Notes under the pieces: model-generated
Seen by the model: only the letters and a program-made list of their open reading frames with translations
Database searches by the model: none
Told to the model about the DNA's origin: nothing
Made by a program: the position numbers and the translations under genes
Shown here: positions 23,106 to 35,300 of the stretch, piece by piece
How the letters are laid out: each line of letters begins with the position of its first letter
Numbering within the stretch: the first letter of the stretch is position 1
Assembly: GCF_002127325.2 (NCBI RefSeq)
Contig: NC_035435.2
Span: 12,593,893-12,657,892, forward strand
Length of the DNA: 64,000 bases
Direction: 5' to 3'
DNA from: Helianthus annuus
Lineage: Eukaryota > Streptophyta > Magnoliopsida > Asterales > Asteraceae

Positions 23106-24991
23106 TGATATTCGCTAATTTACACATATTTTAGTCCCCTATTTTATCCCCATTTTATGCGTTTTCGGCCATAAGACCGTCATTCGGATACTTAATCATG
23201 TATACTTTTGTATACAGGCCTAAAACAGCATGCCAAACAAGATGATAGTGAAAACGAGGACTTTCCGGATGAAACGACAAAGCTGCGAACATTCTGTGAA
23301 ATTTCTGACCTGGGCGTTTGGCACGGTCGTGCAATGAGTGGAACGACCGTGCGGTTCCGACAACATAACCAAGCCCGGCGCTGAACGACGGTGCGACTCG
23401 AGGTGCAAGCCTTTCTCGGAGTGGAACGACCGTGCGACATGCGGCACCCCGTGCAAACTCGATGACCAAGCCAACCCCAGGAAGGCACTGCCAGTTCAAG
23501 AGTCTGTGCCACCCTAACCCAGAGATGCACGACCGTGCCTCCAACAGAACGACCGTGCGTGATCGAAGACCAGTCAACTCTGCTGATGTCACAAAAGTAT
23601 GGTGCAACATAATGTAAGAGTGAACGGTCGTGCACTTTATTGGCATGACCGTGTGATCGCAAAATGTTATAAAAAAACAGACAGTAGCATTCTGTTCGTA
23701 ACTCTGGATATATTGGAAGCGATTCTGACGATTTTCAGGCTCCGGAGGCTTCTGCTTTCACCCGGATTCAAGCCACATTGTGCCGATAAGCTTCGTTATC
23801 TTCCAGATTCTTAATCTAGTGCTTGTTTATGGTTTGGTTTTCTAATCGTTCCAGAATTTTGTTAATCTTTCAAGCATTTAGATTAATATTTATGTATTAT
23901 TGTAGCCTTTGCGCAAAAACACAACAATCCCTTGCTTGATTATAGCCATTAGTATGTTAATCTTTGTTTGTAATGAGATTTGGAAGTATTTTCTATGTTA
24001 ATCTTGGATGATTAGTTTGCAACCTTGTTATTGATATTGATTTCTTGATTATAAGTAATTGTGTTGGATGATTGGTACTTGGTTAGTTGAGATAGTTGAA
24101 AAATGAAGCTTAATTAATCATGTATTAGTAAACTTTAAACTTGGTTAACTAGTTTAGCTTGGTTAAAATGTGGGCACCATGATACTAGAAATGGTTAGTG
24201 GTTTAATAAAATGTAATTATTGTTAATCAAGAAAGCTTGCCGTCACGTAAGGACCTTAACGGGTTAAATGGTGTTGTTATGAATTCTTGCCATGATTTGT
24301 TAGCTTAGTTAGTAGTTTAGGCCAAAATTGCTATCTTGGTGAATTTATGTGCAAGATTTGTAAAATGAACTCGGTTGTTATTTAATCTAGTTTATGCTTG
24401 TCTCGGTAGTTGCATTGTGTTTATCGGTGTCGCTTTCCTTGATTAAGTGCGGTTAGAAAACTCCTAACGGATGACTAACTTATTTTTAAGAGATTTTCAT
24501 AGACATTTATCAATTGCGCGTTAAAGAACAATTTTAGGAGGTTAAAGTGTGTTTATCGTTTTAGCTTTCCGAATGATTGTCATGTTAGGATTCCCGAAAG
24601 GGATACTAATTGTCTTAAAATGGAAAATTGACCGAATGTTTCTAGTGCCAAAACCGACTTAGTTAATATACTTTGGTTGTGTATTAAGCAAGGCTATTTA
24701 TCTATTTTCTACTATGTTTTAAAAGTAATTGTTTATGCTTACATTAGTTTATTAAAAATCAAACAACTTATGTTTTTACCGGTGATTTAGTGACAATGGT
24801 CTAGTATTATTTCTCCGCCCATTTCCTTGGATCGATACTTGGTTCTTACCGATACTTTACTACATATATAACGGGGTACACTTGCCTCTTTCGTGTGTGT
24901 TTTGATGTAAAAGTAATAATCACTTTTATAAATTTAAAACCAAATCGTGTGTAATTTCATTGTAAAAACATGTGTAGTCGCGCACACGTCA
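23106..24991 (+). repeat. 5' LTR of element B
   Basis: It begins TGATATTCGC and ends CGTCA before AAGTTTT and the primer site, about 1886 bp. The U3 holds four palindrome pairs and a TATA box. The remaining 23700-24990 is AT-rich and noncoding. The left border is inferred from the TG start and from where the copia LTR sequence stops. It cannot be confirmed without the 3' LTR. Confidence 0.7.
23321..23675 (+). promoter_or_regulatory. U3 promoter of B: paired GCACGACCGTGC palindromes and TATA box
   Basis: Pairs start at 23321/23341, 23424/23444, 23527/23547 and 23622/23643, so spacing is 20, 20, 20 and 21 bp. TATAAAAA starts at 23668, 14 bp after the last motif. The second member is often in the opposite orientation of the near-palindromic core (GGTC versus GACC). 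A fifth, isolated motif lies at 23383. Confidence 0.7.
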
Positions 24992-24997
24992 AGTTTT

Positions 24998-25015
24998 TGG
25001 CGCCGCTGCCAGGGA
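24998..25015 (+). other. Primer binding site of B (tRNA-Asp type)
   Basis: TGGCGCCGCTGCCAGGGA differs from the site of element D at two positions. Confidence 0.88.
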
Positions 25016-25452
25016 GGTGGCGAGTTTTAGGAACGACCCGAGTCATTGTTTTATCGGTGTATATACTTGTTAGTATTTTTGAATATTTTCTTGATTATTT
25101 ATTTGTTTATTTATTTGTTTATTTATTTGTTAATATTTCTTGATTTTAATTCATTTTATTCGTTTTAGAGATTATTTTGTACACTTGTGAATTTTTATTC
25201 CATTTATTTGTTCGAATCCGGATTTATTTATTCATTTATTCGTTGAGTTTTGGGCTCTTAAAAATCATTTTTACGCTAGCCAATTCGATTATTTTCATTG
25301 CTTTAATTTTTATAAAATTTCGGGCCCATTTTCGGATTTTTATAAATTTTTCAGCCCATTTAAAATAATATTCTGTTTCTTTTCAGCAAAAAAAAAACAA
25401 CATTATTATATTGATAAAATATTCACTGTGTCAAATTTTCGTTTGCAGGTTG
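25016..25452 (+). other. T-rich leader of B
   Basis: Noncoding, with TTTATTTG tandem repeats at 25095-25131. It ends in TTTGCAG four bases before the gag ATG. That is a good splice acceptor, so a leader intron is possible, but no donor was identified. No palindrome pairs are seen here, unlike in D. Confidence 0.5.
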
Positions 25453-27336
25453 ATGTCCTCAACTCCCGCGCCCGCTGTTGCTGAGCCGGCTGACGAACCA
25501 GCGCATAATCTTAGGAGAAGTAAGAGGCTGCGAGAAAGGTTACGTGTCACTGCACAACGAATTGCAAACGCCATTGACGAGCCAGTGATACTTTCTGAAG
25601 ACGAAAGCTCAGGGTACGAAGAAAGAGGCATCATGGCGGATGATGAGCGACCTTTGAATGAGATGAATCAGCCCGAAAGGGCAGGCCTGGAGCCGAGTAT
25701 CCTTCAGCCTACTATAGACGCATCTACTTTTGAAATTAGATCTAGTATTATTAACATGGTGCAGAATTCAGTACAGTTTGACGGGCGTGGGCATGAGAAT
25801 CCCGGGAGGCATATCGCTGCTTTTCTCGCTATTTGTTCGGCATTTAGGATTACAGATGTTTCGGAGGATGCAATTCGGTTGAGGTTGTTTCCTTTCTCGT
25901 TGCGTGACAAAGCTAGAGCTTGGCTTTTGTCACTTCCAGCCGGGTCCATCAGGACCTGGAATCAGTTGGCGGAGCAGTTTATGTAGAAATATTTTCCATC
26001 TGAGAAAACAAACAAGCTACGGAACTGGATTGTTTCCTTTCGCCAGGACGAGGGAGAGTCATTGCACGCGGCCTGGGAGAGATTTATAGATCTGTTGATT
26101 GATGTTCCACATCATGGCTTCTCCAAGAGACAGCTGGTTTTGACGTTCTATCAGGGGCTCAATTACCATACATAGGAGCAATTAGACGTGAACGCAGGAG
26201 GCGATCTAGGAACTAAGACGCCGACTGAAGCGTATGATATCATAGAAAAAGCTGCGTTGAAATCCAGCTCGCGTCAGGAAGGAGATAGAGGTCGGGCAGC
26301 ATCATCATCATCATCTCGCGCAGGAGCACACGCGGTGGATGACTACACGACCATTACTGCACAAATCTCAGCTCCTGCAGCGAAATTCGATAAGTCCCAG
26401 GTGATTGCACAAGCTGGTTCGGGATGTGACCAGTGTGGTGTGTCACATGAGCCTGGTGCATGTTTTCAGGGAGTCGTGTATGAGGGCCACGAAGAAGTGG
26501 ATTTTGTGGGTAATCAGGTAAGGCCACAAAACAATCCCTACAGCAACACATATAATCCTGGTTGGAGAAATCACCCAAATTTTGGGTGGCGAGCGAATAC
26601 AAGTAATCAAAACCCATTGGGGTTCACTCAGCGCCACAGCAGGGTCAGGGTCAGCAGTTCCAGCAATACAACCAACCTTACCAGCAGCGTCCATATTCGT
26701 ATCAGAATCAGGGCACTGGGAGTAGCTCCCAGCAGCAGGCCCCTCAGTCTAGTTCCAAGCTGGAGGATATGATGGCTCAGCTTCTTACTAGCTCCTCGAG
26801 TGCGAATTAGTTGGCTGAAAAATGCTACCAACAGAGCGAGGATCGTTTTCTTTCCCATGAAGGAGAAATGAGGAGTCACAAAGCCTCGATTCAGAATATC
26901 GAGAATCAGGTTGGTCAGCTGGCGCAGATGATGTCTAAAAGGCCCCCAGGTGGTCTTCCGGGTAATACAGAACCAAACCCGGGCGGGCATGTGAATGCAA
27001 TCATGATCAGGAGTGGAAAGACTACAGGACCCGTCATATCGGACTCATCACCGATCACTGAAGCGGTCCCGACTGACACACCGGACGAGGTGCAAGCCAG
27101 GCTGCGCCCAGCAAGTACAGCACAAGTCCAGGAGCCGGTCAAAGATTACACTCCTCCAGTACCTTATCCAGGCAGGCTGAAGAAGCAGAAGAACGAAGAG
27201 CAATATGGTAAGTTCCTTGAGTTGTTTAAGCAACTACACATTAATATACCGTTTGTTGAAGCCTTGGCCCAGATGCCAAAGTATGCGAAATTCCTAAAAG
27301 ATATCCTCTCGAATAAACAGAAGCTCGAGGATATAT
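25453..27336 (+). pseudogene. Gag of element B (broken; interrupted by E)
   Basis: The start ATG is at 25453. A basic, Arg-rich N-terminus (RRSKRLRERLR, residues about 18-28) precedes a classic retrotransposon gag domain (LRLFPFSLRDKARAWLLSLP, about residues 145-165). A stop at 25984-25986 and another near 26173 interrupt it. The frame then continues through a CX2CX3HX4C zinc knuckle (CDQCGVSHEPGAC, about 26430-26468) and Asn/Gln-rich repeats. A frame change near 26625 leads to a coiled coil (ENQVGQLAQMM, about 26900) and the KFLKDILSNKQKLED segment that normally leads into protease. Element E begins at 27337, inside this segment. Confidence 0.85.
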
Positions 27337-27785
27337 TGTTGGTGCATAATGTCTAAAGCCTGCGTCTTAGTCGTACTAGATTAATGTATAGGGTCTGGAT
27401 AGGTTGATTTTGTATAGTTCAGGGGTTAAATATGAAAATATGTGTTTTGAATATAACAGGTTCGCTTATGTGAACATGTGCCACAAAAGCGAACCTGCAT
27501 TGAAGGAGATCCGCTTTTGTGGCATGTCACATAAGCGGACCAGAAAGTCTATATATACCCCTGTTGTGTCTTTCACTTGTAACAGTTCACGTCATCGGAG
27601 GTCGAAGTGCTGTCCGTACATTTGGTGAAATACAAGTGTGAAAGAGTGTTTAAAGTGTATCTCGTCTGTTTCTACTCACTTCTACCATTGTTTTGCTTTG
27701 TATCATGTCCTATATGTATTTCCGCGACATATATGGCACGCACTAGCTCTGATTGACTCGTTTTAGAGGTCACACTGATCCTACA
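27337..27785 (+). repeat. 5' LTR of element E
   Basis: It starts TGTTGGTGCATAATG and ends GATCCTACA. It contains a long imperfect hairpin and a TATA box, described separately. Confidence 0.95.
27459..27557 (+). promoter_or_regulatory. U3 hairpin and TATA box of E
   Basis: Arms at 27459-27491 and 27512-27541 are complementary over about 29 bp with one mismatch and three unpaired bases. They begin and end with the element word GGTTCGCT/AGCGGACC. TATATATA starts at 27550, eight bases after the hairpin. The 3' LTR carries the same structure with one mutation in the word (AGCAGACC). The eight-base spacing is repeated exactly at the internal promoter near 37185-37216. Confidence 0.7.
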
Positions 27786-27787
27786 AT

Positions 27788-27800
27788 TGGTATCAGAGCC
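27788..27800 (+). other. Primer binding site of E (initiator tRNA-Met)
   Basis: TGGTATCAGAGCC, a perfect match to the common plant copia primer site, two bases after the LTR. Confidence 0.95.
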
Positions 27801-27980
27801 ACTTGTGAGTTAGTTTGCCCGATACAAAGCCTTTTACCCATACTTTTTGAGATTCTGACAGTTTGGACAGTTAAAATGGACTGAAAAGTTGACATAAGAT
27901 GTAAAATCTAGTAATAACAAACCCTTGAAGAGATTAGACTCAAATTCAGCCTAAACGTGACCAAAAATAGCTCGTAAAAC

Positions 27981-28410
27981 AGATTCGCTTATATGTCAGT
28001 TTAGTGGTTCGCTTATTTGGTCCGCTCCAAGGTTCATCATTGATAGGTTCGCTCCTGTGGTCCGCTCAAAATGTCATGTTTCTTAGCTGGTTCGCTCGAG
28101 AGATCCGCTCGTAGGCAACTGTTTATTGGAGGTTCGCTTTTCTGGTTCGCTTGAAGGGTTATTGATCAGGTTCGCTCGAAAGGTTTTCGCTTCTAGGGTT
28201 GTTTTCTGGTTCGCTCGTAGTGTATTCATCTGGTCCGCTTATTGGGTGTTTGTTCTGGTCCGCTCGTAGTGTTATCATCTGGTTCGCTCGAAGTGTTTCA
28301 TCTGGTTCGCTTATAGTTACTTGGTCTGGTCCGCTCATTGGACTACTGTTGGTTCGCTTATTGGTTCAAGGACTGGTTCGCTTATTTGGTCCTTGTCAGA
28401 TTCGCTTATT
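27981..28410 (+). repeat. Leader array of the GGTTCGCT/GGTCCGCT word in E
   Basis: About 20 copies of G(G/A)T(T/C)CGCT(T/C) lie between the primer site and gag. From about 28203 to 28382 they recur every 23-25 bp, often preceded by CT or TCT. All are in the same orientation. The same word forms the LTR hairpin and an array of similar size in the candidate intron before the extra ORF. Confidence 0.8.
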
Positions 28411-28447
28411 TGACTTGCTGTGTATAAAGTTCATCGTTGTGGTTAAA

Positions 28448-30153
28448 ATGGAAAACCAATATTTCTACAATATGTTTGCTGGTAGTGGTGGTGCTGTTCA
28501 AAGTCCGACGAGCATCATGCAAAACGTGAACTTAGAAAACGAACTGGGAACCATGCAGAAGCCGCCAAAGTTGATGAGTATCGACGAGTATTCGGGATGG
28601 TCCGGGAGATTTAAAAACTGGGTTCAGGCCAACCATTTAGAGTGTTGGTTGAAGATCGAATCAAAATATGTACCTCCAATTGATGGGCTCAGGAGTGTTA
28701 AAACAATTGGGAGTCTTACAGAAACAGAACAGGCAGATTTCAAGGCAGAGAAGAAAATGGTGAGTATACTGCAGCAAGCAATCAAAGAAGACATCCTGGT
28801 GCTGCTGCAACATGATGAGAGTGCTCAATCTATCTGGCAAGCCTTAGAAAAAAAGTTTAAAGGAAGTTCTTCCATGATAAAGAACAAGAAGGCGCTGCTT
28901 AAGAAAGAATTTGATATTTTCACCGGAGTTAAGGAGAGTCGACAAAGCAGTTGATAGAAAGATATTGTTATCTAGTTGTTGAAATGAGAAGATTAAAAAT
29001 TGAGAAAACAGATGAAGAATGGATCGACAAACTCTGTGACGCGCTTCCCTATGACGAATGGGGAACTTATCTGATGATGCTGAAGAATAGTTCTGACTTT
29101 GTGAACTACAATCTGAGTGTGTTTATTGAGAAGATAGAAGCTCATGAACTTGAGCTGATGAAGATAAAGAAGATGAGCTCAACCAGTGTGCAGCAAGATG
29201 TGTCATTGTACTACAAAGGCAGTCCGTCAGCAACCAATTTTCAAAGTCCAAAGATACAGACTGGGTTCAGTGCTGACAACACCTCAAACGTTACATCAAA
29301 GTCTTATCAGTCAAGCAATTCTACTCCGTTTGCAAATTTTGAACCAAATGTTAAAGATCAAGAACAGAGTTCGCCTCAAAGCTCTACTGGATCTAACCAA
29401 CAGGCGTTCATTTCTGGCGTTCAATGTAATATTGCTGTAAACATCAAAAACGGGAATGAAATATCGGAAAATGCAGCAAAACAACACATTGCATTACTAG
29501 CTTCTGTTCTTGAGGCTTATGAGGGCTTAGTGGCAGGAAGGATCGGTAATCCTGATATGACGAAGGAGGATTACGATCAAATCGATCCCGAAGAGCTTGA
29601 ATTGATCGACATCAAATGGTACATGGCGAGTTTGGTGCGAAGGGCTCAATGTTTTATGGAGATTACTGGCCGGAACAGTCTATCAGGCCCCGATCAAAAG
29701 TTAGGGTTTGATAAGTCGAAGGTTACGTGCTTTAAATGTGAAGAACGTGGTCACTTCAAACGTGAATGTCCCAACCGTGAGGTGAACAATCATCAAAACC
29801 CGTTCACAAATGACTACTACAGACAAGCTATCTATCACAGACCAAATCAACAGCCTGCTGTGTCAAGGCCACAGATAGAGAATAAACCGGAAAAGGCGCT
29901 CATTGTAAATCAAGATGATAAAAGGGTTGCTGATGGGTTTAGTTGGGATAAGTTTATTCCGGGAAAGGATGATCAGGCTATGATGGCAGAGGTAGTTGAA
30001 ATTCCTGAGATAGTTGCTGAATCGAAGGTTGTTGATGAAGTGGTTCATGAGGTTGTTGATGAAGTAGTTCCAGAGATTGTTGAAAAAGTCTCTACGGAAG
30101 GTGTTGCAGAAGTTGAGGAAACAGTAGCTGAAGCTCTCAACTATCAATCATAG
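28448..30153 (+). pseudogene. Gag of element E (one frame change)
   Basis: ATG 28448 opens a UBN2-type copia gag (PPKLMSIDEYSGWSGRFKNWVQ, residues about 38-59). The frame runs to a stop at 28952-28954. The remainder of the gag domain continues from about 28951 in another frame, so one base has been lost near 28930-28945. A CCHC zinc knuckle (CFKCEERGHFKREC) lies at about 29740-29781. An acidic valine/glutamate repeat (VVDEVVHEVVDEVV) precedes the TAG at 30151-30153. Gag forms the particle and binds RNA. This copy would need repair or help in trans. Confidence 0.85.
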
Positions 30154-30216
30154 CAGGAGGAATTTGTTTATACAATGAAATCTGTTATGCCTCTAATGTT
30201 TTTTATTCTTTTGCAG
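30101..30216 (+). other. Candidate 116-nt intron joining gag to the next coding block in E
   Basis: The acceptor TTCTTTTGCAG ends at 30216 after a T-rich tract. A plausible donor GAAG|GTGTTG is at 30101. Removing the interval takes out the gag stop at 30151 and joins the frames in phase. The donor is only a moderate match, so another donor is possible. Unspliced RNA would make gag alone and spliced RNA the longer product. Confidence 0.45.
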
Positions 30217-32309
30217 ATTACTTCGAGGAGCCGAGAACCGGAACTTGCCCCAGATTTGAGGAAGAAAAAGAAGCGGTCGAGGAGGTGATCGATGTTTCGA
30301 AAGAAATGACCGGGGAGGTTCTGAAGGATATTGCAGACAAAGCTTTGATGAGCAAGCTTAAAGAGGTAGACACAGATCTCCAGGAGTCAAAGTCAGTTGA
30401 TAAGGTGTCAGTTATTGGAGAGGAAATTGGTGTTCAGGGAGTCGAGTTTGTCCAATCGTCTTTGTCAGAGTCGAACCAAGTCGGTAAAATTGTGTGTGAG
30501 GATAAGATTGTTGTTGAGAATGTTTCAATCCCCGAAACACCATGTCAAAGTTGTTCACAACCTTGCATGGAGTGTCTTGAAAAAGACACTAAGTATCAGG
30601 AATTGAAACAACATACTGATATGGTGAAGTTTGATCTAGAACAATTAAAAGAGGCGTATGATACGTTAGCTAGGTCAATCAAAATGATTCAAAAAGAGAG
30701 CACTGAAAATGATAAAGCAACAAAATTGGCACAAGCCACATTGTTTGACAAACAAAGAGAAGTTAATTTTCATCTTGACACGATCGCATCATTAAGAAAA
30801 GAACTTGAGTTGGTTAAGATAGAAAACGACAGAATTGATCAAAAGTTAATGAGCTATGTGGCTTCATCTTATGTGTTAGAACAAATTGTACCTCAACAGC
30901 CACATGCTTTACCTGTCTTCAACAGCGTTCCACCCCCAATGTGGAATCACTACACTCAGAAATATCCAGATGGGGTGGAAGCTGCGTTAAACCTTAAACT
31001 GAAAACAATTGAAAATGAGTTACCTGATAGCATTGACATCATTTTCACTGCATCTGACACTGATAACGAATCCCAGGTTATCAAAACTGTTATTGATCAG
31101 GTGTTGGATGATGAAAGTGAAAAATCTGAGAAGGCTAATTCGGTGGAGTCTGTCAGTGATTCTGAGGAGGATGGAAATTTCTTAGATCGTTATCTGTCCA
31201 AATCGGATAAAAGTGCGAATGATGATCCGATCATGGTGGTTTACACTATGGTTGGAACTGACAAAATTTATTCCGACATCGAGTTTCCACTTAAGAATGT
31301 CAAGTTCGAGAACGTTGAGAAAGTGTTTAAGTTGGTTGAACTGAGTGTTAACGAAATCAAGAAAAATGATTTCTTTTCAAAACTGAAAAAATCATTTGGT
31401 ACCTCACGTCCCACTAGTTCGGAAAAGAAAGATGGGATGGGTAAAGGTCAAAACAAGAAAAATCAGTTTAAGAAACAAGTTATTGGGTTTGAGAAGAAGA
31501 TGGCTAAACAGGTTGTCAAGCCAAAAGATAGGATAGATGATGTGTTTGTTGCTGGTCCTAGCGCTAAAGATGAAAAAGAATATATTTTTAGTCAAAAAGC
31601 CGTGGACGATTTCAATGCAGCGCAAAAGCTGAAAGTGGAAACTGTTAATACCACTTTTGTAGAGTATGATAAATGTGTGTGCTATCGCTGCAATGAAATC
31701 GGACACATGGCTAAACAGTGTCAGAAAGTTTTTAAGAAACCGGTTGTTGAAAAATCTGTTCAAAAACAAGTGGTTGAGAAACCAAAGGTTGAAAAACCTA
31801 AGGTTCAAAACAAAAGTGTTCCAAAACAAATAGTTCAAAAATCTCGACCAAAATCACCGGTTGTTTCAAAGGGTAAAAAAGAAATGATTTCTCCGACCCG
31901 TATTCTTAAAAGAGGTGAAACGTTGAAGTCGGAGGATAAGCCGAAATCGATTTTCGAGATTGGTGAATCTTCTAAGTCTCACAAGACTTCAAAGTTTTAC
32001 CCCAAGGCAAAAGTTTTTGAAAATCAATCGTGGATCGTGAAATCGAAACCATCAGTTGAAATCAAGAAAATGGAAAATGTTTTGAAAAATGAGTCAAATC
32101 TTGTTAAAGATGATGTTGTTGAGTTTGAGACTGAGCTTGATAAATTTTTGTCAGAATTTCCCACAATTAACAACAAAGTAAAACAAGATGTGAAAGAAAA
32201 AGAGGCTTCAAATGTCATATTTAACTTTCCTAAAACAAATGAGAAGTGCGATGTAGTGTTTGGATCCGTGTCAGAAGTCAAGAAATCGTGGGCATCATTG
32301 TTTGAGTAA
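30217..32309 (+). CDS. Second gag-type block of E: coiled coil and second zinc knuckle
   Basis: This open block of nearly 700 codons has no ATG near its start and opens with YFEEPRTGTCPRFEEEKEAV. That suggests it is reached by splicing or read-through from gag. It holds two Cys pairs (CQSCSQPCMEC, about 30543-30575), a long coiled coil (about 30600-30860), acidic stretches, and a second CCHC knuckle (CYRCNEIGHMAKQC, about 31680-31721). A Lys/Val/Pro-rich basic repeat region (VEKPKVEKPKVQNKSV) follows. It ends at TAA 32307-32309. Element C has a shorter equivalent. A role in RNA packaging is inferred from the knuckle. Confidence 0.6.
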
Positions 32310-35300
32310 TGTGTTTGTGTATTGGTTGCAGGGGCTGCCCAAGTCGATTCTTTCGAGGTGGATTATGGACAGTGGAGCATCACGCCACATGACTGGGTCT
32401 TTAGCTCTTCTGTATGATGTCAAGTCGATAAACGGAAGCTACGTGGGGTTCGCAGGGAACCAAGGAGGAAGAATTGTTGGCCAAGGAAAGCTTACTAATG
32501 GAGTGATATCTTTCGACAAAGTGAACTACATCGTAGAGTTAACAAACAATTTGTTGAGTATATCACAAATCTGTGATAAGGATTTCAGTGTGCATTTTAC
32601 AAAGTCTGAGTGTTTGGTATTGAAACCAGGGTTTAAAATCCCTGATGAGTTGGTGTTGTTGCGCGCTCCGAGGGTTAATGATCTTTATATTTTAGATATG
32701 AGTGCTGCAACGCCAACAACTCATCAAAAACAATGTTTTGTCACAAAATCAAAAGCTACTGAAAAAGAATCTGTGATGTGGCACCGGAAAATGGGTCATA
32801 TTCATGTACGAAAAATGAATTTTCTGGTGCACAATGATTTAGTTGAGGGTGTAAATGTAAAAAACTTTCATTTGTCTGATGATTGTATTGCTTGTAAAAA
32901 GGGAAAGCAGATTCGAAAGTCACATCCGCCAAAGATGCTCAATACTATCAGGTTACCTCTTGAGAGATTGCACATGGATCTCTTCGGGCCTGTCAATGTC
33001 AAAAGCATTAGCGGGGATTCTTATTGCTTGGTGGTGACAGACGATTATACGAGGTTTTCGTGGGTTGTATGCTTGGAGAGAAAAGATGAAACATTCGAGT
33101 CTTTGATGATACTGTTTAAGAAGATGGAAACGGTGTACAAACTGCCAATCCGGAAGATTCGGAGCGATAACGGAACGGAATTCAAGAATAACAAGATGTA
33201 CGAGTACTGCAACGAGAAGGGAATTCTTCATGAATTCAGTGCGCCATACACGCCACAGCAGAACGGCGTAGCTGAACGAAAGAACAGGACCCTAATCGAG
33301 ACTGCGCATACGATGTTGGCCGATTCCAAGCTTCCGATTTACTTTTGGAGTGAAGCAGTTTCAGCGGCATGTTATACTTTGAACAGAGTTCTAACTGTGA
33401 AGAAATACAAAAAGATATGTTTTGAGCTGCTACACCGTTACAAGCCAAATCTTGAATTTCTCGAACCTTTTGGCTCACCTTGCACTTTTATCGATGAGAA
33501 TGGTAAATTCGGAGCAAAAGCTAATGAAGGGTTCTTTGTAGGTTAAGCCAGCCTGCTAAAAAGGGTGTTCGTGCCATGTCTGGGGAAGGTGATTCAGGTC
33601 CAACACGTGGATTGTCAGAAGCACACTCCATCGCAACAACTTCCCGGACAAAGATTCCGGTTCGACTACGACAAACTCTGGGAGTCGTTTCATTTGCCGT
33701 CCGAGCCGAGTGATGAGGAACTTGCTCTTATGTACCTGGCAGAGTCAGTCACAGGAGCCAGTATCTAGACCGCTAGATGTTCCTTCGCCCACCGTGGGTA
33801 CTCACGATGATGAAGCAGGACAAAGTGGAACTATTCATGAACCGCCAGAGGAACCAGCTCCGTCATTTGACGTTTCTGACGACTCAGAGGAGGAACCCGC
33901 TCCTACCTTTGACGAGGAACCAAATGAGACATCAGAGGATGCTGTTGATCAAACCGTTGATCTCGATATTTCGAATCTGGAATCGGAAGTAGTTGTGCCT
34001 GATACGGTGATACCACGGACGCTGTCTTACCACCCTTCAGAACAAATCATTGGCGATCTACAAAGTGGTGTCAAGACGAGACATCAAATAGACCAAGCTC
34101 TTACTTGTTTTTACTCATCTATTGCTGATATGGAGAAAGAAGTCTCACTTAAATGTTTTATTTCGCAGATGGAGCCCAAAACTTACAAAGAGGCATTGAC
34201 CGAAGACAGCTGGGTTAATGCAATGCAGGAGGAACTGCAACACTTTGAAAAACTGGGCGTCTGGAGACTTGTTGATCTGCCGAAGAATCAAAGAATTATC
34301 AAGAAGAAATGGGTCTTTAAGTGTAAACGAGATGACAGAGGAGTCGTGGTGAGGAACAAAGCACGTCTTGTGGTTCAAGGCTTCAGCCAATAGGAGAGAA
34401 TAGACTATGATGAAGTTTATGCGCCGGTTGCAAGGCTTGAAGCAATTCGCATTTTTCTAGCCTTTGCATCTTGGAAAGATTTCAAAGTCTATCAACTCGA
34501 CGTCAAATCAACTTTCCTGTATGGCAAAATTCGAGAAGAAGTGTATGTGGGGCAACCACCGGGGTTTACAGACCCACAACACAAAGACAAAGTGTTTCTA
34601 CTGGATAAAGCGCTTTACGGACTACACCAGGCCCCGAGAGCCTGGTACGAGACGCTTTCAACCTACTTGCTGGACAATGGGTTCACAAGAGGCACAGTAG
34701 ACAGCACTCTGTTCACAAAAGAAGAAGCAGGCCATTTGCTGATCGTGCAGATATACGTTGATGATATCATTTTCGGTTCCACCAACGACGATTTGTGCAA
34801 AGAGTTTGAGAGAGTAATGAAGAAGAAGTTCGAAATGAGTTCGATGGGGGAGATGAAGTTCTTCCTCGGGCTGCAGGTAGAACAAATGCCCGACGGAATT
34901 TTCATTCACCAGTCAAAGTATGTAAAGACGTGCTCGACAAGTTCGATATGGCAGATTGCAGTCCTGCATCCACCCCCCTTGCGCAGAATCATGGTATTTG
35001 TCCTGACGAACAAGGCGTGAAGATGGATGAAACGTTATACCGATCGATCATTGGTTCGTTAATGTATCTCACAGCTTCCCGTCCCGACATCATGTATCCG
35101 ACATGTCTCTGCGCCAGATATCAGTCGAATCCGAAGCAGTCGCACCTGACCATTGTCAAACGCATTTTACGGTATTTGAAAGGCTGCCCAAGCATCGGCT
35201 TGTGGTACCCTCGCTCGGGTGACTTTACTTTATCCGGTTTCGCTGATTCTGATTTTGGTAGCTGTAAGCAGAATGCAAAGTCCACCACTGCTGGGTGCCA

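Noticed and set aside
23155..23662. Overlapping minus-strand reading frames of up to 163 codons
   Set aside because: They lie within the GC-rich U3 of B, where palindromes suppress stops on both strands. Composition is not protein-like and the frames overlap one another.
27981..28410. CRISPR-like array
   Set aside because: The repeats are only 8-9 bp with variable spacing, inside a plant copia leader. No cas genes are present and the context is clearly eukaryotic.
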